The notes under the pieces: generated by a model | The model's database searches: none | Told to the model about the DNA's origin: nothing | What the model saw: only the letters and a program-made list of their open reading frames with translations | Shown: piece by piece, positions 62,045 through 64,000 of the stretch | Position numbering within the stretch: position 1 is the stretch's first letter | Layout of the letters: each line of letters starts with the position of its first letter | Program-made: the position numbers and the translations under genes | Source: CAYSPG01 sp964432885 | GTDB taxonomy: Bacteria > Bacteroidota > Bacteroidia > AKYH767-A > OLB10 | Direction of reading: 5' to 3' | NCBI GenBank assembly: GCA_964432885.1 | Contig: CAYSPG010000020.1 | Location: forward strand, 4,354 to 68,353 | Length of the DNA stretch: 64,000 bases

Positions 62045-63912
62045 AAAAAATAATTTTTTGTGTTATCGTCTTATTGATTACATCCGTACTTTGTGATGCC
62101 CAACAACTTTACATCCCACGCAACATTCAAAAAGCGTATGACAAAGGCACGCGCAGTGCTGATGGCAAACCCGGAAAAAACTATTGGCAAAACTATTCAG
62201 AGTATTACATACGTGTTAAATTTAATCCCCAATCACGGCTTGTTGAAGGAGAACAAATTATTACTTACTATAATAATTCACCCGATACATTAAAAAAAAT
62301 TGTTTTTAAAGTATATCCCGACAATTATAAAAAAGGTGTTAAACGCAATGTAGAAATTGCACCCGAAGATGTGAGTGATGGCGTTGCGTTTTCAAAAATT
62401 ATTATTGGCGAACGCGATTATCTTAACCTGGACAAAAAAGATTTATACCGAGAGGGAACCAACTTGATTGTAAAAACAAACCCAATTTCTCCGCAAGGAA
62501 AAACAACATGCCAGATAAACTGGAGCTATATACTAAATAAAGGCTCACATAACAGAACAGGACAAATTGATGATGGCAGTTATTTTCTTGGGTACTTTTT
62601 TCCACGCATTGCAGTGTATGATGACATAGAAGGCTGGGATGAGAATGAATATTTTGGAAGACAAGAACCTTATTTTGAACACAGCAGTTTTAATGTGTTT
62701 GTAACAGTTCCAAAAAACTATATGGTGTGGGCAACAGGAGAGTTGCAAAATCCGGCTGAGGTGCTTCACGAAAATGTTTTAAAAAAATGGACCAACGCAT
62801 TGTTATCAGACAAGCCTGTGTTTGTAATTGACAGCACCGATTTAAAAAACAAAACCGTAACTTTAAAAAACAAATACAACACATTTCAATTTAAAGCTTC
62901 GGCACCCGATTTTGTTTTTGCAACGGCAAATCATTACGTATGGCAGGGTTGTAACAGAATTGTGGATAGCACAACGTTGCGAAAAAGTTTTGTAACAACG
63001 GCTTTTAATCCAGAGCATAAAAATTATTTTGAAATAATTGACTTTGCAACAAAAACAATGGATGTAATGTGTTTTGATTTTCCGGGTGTGCCGTATCCTT
63101 ATCCGCATCTTACCATTATTGACGGGCTTGACCAAATGGAATACCCGATGATGATTAACGATAACCCTATTGATGATCGTGCAGAGGCCATTGAGCTTAC
63201 CGACCATGAAATGATGCACCAGTACTTTCCGTTTTTTATGGGGAATAACCAAACCAAATATGGATGGATGGACGAGGGCTGGGCAACACTTGGCGAGTGG
63301 TATATAAGTCCAAAAATAGATTCGACAATAATTGATTTGTACGGCATGCCCGATATAAATTATTTTATGGGACGCGAATGGGATTCACCATTGATTACAA
63401 ACACTACCGAAATTTACCGTGGATTGTTTTTAAATCAGTATGTAAAGCCGGCATTAAGTTATTTGTATTTGTGGGATATGCTTGGTGATGTTGAATTTAA
63501 AAAGGCATTGCACTATTATATGTCGCAATGGAATGGCAAGCACCCAACGCCCTGGGATTTTTTTAACTGTATTAACACTGGAAGTGGAAAAAATTTTGAC
63601 TGGTTTTGGAAAGCATGGTATTATGAATGGGGATATGCAGATTTGGGAATAAAATCAGTTTCTATAACATCCGATGGGCATAATGTTATTATAGAAGCCA
63701 AAGGGAACAAACCGGTGCCAGTAACTCTTTTTGTAAACTATACGGACAGTACATTTGAAAAAATTCACCGCACAGCCGAAGTTTGGAAAAATGGCAACAA
63801 AGAAGTTGTGCTTGAAATAAAAACAGATAAAAAAATAAAAGATTTAAAGTTGGGCGATACGTATGATGCTGATGTAAATAAAAAGGATAACACCTATAAG
63901 CCTGAGAATTGA
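62041..63912 (+). CDS. M1-family metallopeptidase, secreted
   Basis: 623 residues. The signal peptide is MKKIIFCVIVLLITSVLCDA, then Q. The zinc motif HEMMH is residues 389-393, with the third ligand Glu412 in WMDEGWATLGEW. The M1-type GxMEN exopeptidase loop reads DQMEYP, so aminopeptidase specificity may be changed. Beta-rich N-terminal and helical C-terminal domains fit the family. It acts in the periplasm or outside. It overlaps the upstream YhcG-family gene by ATGA, so they are co-transcribed, but no functional link is known. Confidence 0.9.
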   Translation: MKKIIFCVIVLLITSVLCDAQQLYIPRNIQKAYDKGTRSADGKPGKNYWQNYSEYYIRVKFNPQSRLVEGEQIITYYNNSPDTLKKIVFKVYPDNYKKGVKRNVEIAPEDVSDGVAFSKIIIGERDYLNLDKKDLYREGTNLIVKTNPISPQGKTTCQINWSYILNKGSHNRTGQIDDGSYFLGYFFPRIAVYDDIEGWDENEYFGRQEPYFEHSSFNVFVTVPKNYMVWATGELQNPAEVLHENVLKKWTNALLSDKPVFVIDSTDLKNKTVTLKNKYNTFQFKASAPDFVFATANHYVWQGCNRIVDSTTLRKSFVTTAFNPEHKNYFEIIDFATKTMDVMCFDFPGVPYPYPHLTIIDGLDQMEYPMMINDNPIDDRAEAIELTDHEMMHQYFPFFMGNNQTKYGWMDEGWATLGEWYISPKIDSTIIDLYGMPDINYFMGREWDSPLITNTTEIYRGLFLNQYVKPALSYLYLWDMLGDVEFKKALHYYMSQWNGKHPTPWDFFNCINTGSGKNFDWFWKAWYYEWGYADLGIKSVSITSDGHNVIIEAKGNKPVPVTLFVNYTDSTFEKIHRTAEVWKNGNKEVVLEIKTDKKIKDLKLGDTYDADVNKKDNTYKPEN

Positions 63913-63917
63913 TTGTA

Positions 63918-63925
63918 TAAATTTG
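63918..63925 (+). promoter_or_regulatory. -7 element of the tRNA-Arg gene
   Basis: TAAATTTG, a full TAnnTTTG match, ends 15 bp before the tRNA 5' end. Confidence 0.55.
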
Positions 63926-63940
63926 TGCTCCAAAATAATC

Positions 63941-64000
63941 GGTCCCGTAGTTCAACGGATAGAATAGAAGTTTCCTAAACTTTTGATGGCAGTTCGATTC
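63941..64000 (+). tRNA. tRNA-Arg (anticodon CCU), 3' end cut by window edge
   Basis: GGTCCCG starts the acceptor arm. A D-arm (GTTCAACGGATAGAA) follows, then an anticodon stem GAAGT/ACTTT around the loop TTCCTAA, so the anticodon is CCT. The T-arm begins with GTTCGATTC at the window end. The rest of the T-arm and the acceptor 3' strand lie outside. Confidence 0.9.

Overview
The window comes from a low-GC member of the phylum Bacteroidota. Four things support this: type IX secretion (T9SS) cargo with C-terminal sorting domains, a TonB-dependent receptor with an N-terminal carboxypeptidase-regulatory-like domain, a PorV/PorQ-type outer-membrane protein, and repeated promoters of the TTG-N19-21-TAnnTTTG type, usually without Shine-Dalgarno sequences. 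dapF implies diaminopimelate. No phage, conjugative or insertion-sequence genes were found. The order or family cannot be fixed from this sequence alone.

Layout. 1-6.5 kb: a partial SGNH-like hydrolase, a CarH/LitR-type B12-binding MerR regulator, purN, dapF, an HtrA protease, and a sugar transferase plus DegT aminotransferase pair. 6.7-11 kb: a fatty-acid hydroxylase-family membrane protein, a WG-repeat protein and an EF-G2-type elongation factor paralogue. 11.2-20 kb: a TPR histidine kinase, its NarL-type regulator, a 67-residue HTH-only protein, a 21-bp repeat ORF, a protein of unknown function and a 1566-residue T9SS cargo. 20-31.2 kb: pirin, HIT, greA, then a three-gene minus-strand unit (TonB receptor, 1399-residue secreted protein, PorV-like protein). 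31.3-40.7 kb: smc, small envelope proteins, a Rieske-fold lipoprotein lacking ligand histidines, a CotH-kinase T9SS protein and an FkbM methyltransferase. 40.8-52.3 kb: a PhoB-family regulator with a three-unit operator, then the lower phenylacetate pathway (paaG, paaH, paaI, paaJ, paaY) interrupted by an alpha-oxoamine synthase-like gene and signalling genes, a T9SS pseudogene and a fumarylacetoacetase-family gene. 52.4-64 kb: the RelA/SpoT homologue, dnaE, metG, a YhcG-type nuclease gene, an M1 peptidase and the start of a tRNA-Arg gene.

Repeats are unusually dense. A palindromic element (pyrimidine-rich arm, purine-rich arm, G-rich tail) occurs five times, twice in frame inside conserved proteins (the histidine kinase ATP lid and the MetG linker) and once directly in front of the paaY start. 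A 25-bp palindromic repeat forms the C-terminus of the kinase. Other classes are 7-bp and 8-bp periodic repeats and a 78-bp inverted repeat. The strongest candidates for something undescribed are the 21-bp array encoding ten xxNxxTV heptads next to an HTH-only regulator and a gene of unknown function, and the spread of palindromic elements through coding sequence.

Regulatory signals stand out in three places: two promoters of identical spacing in front of the NarL-type regulator and the HTH-only gene, three 11-bp direct repeats in front of the PhoB-family gene, and several promoters so close to the start codon that the mRNAs should be nearly leaderless.
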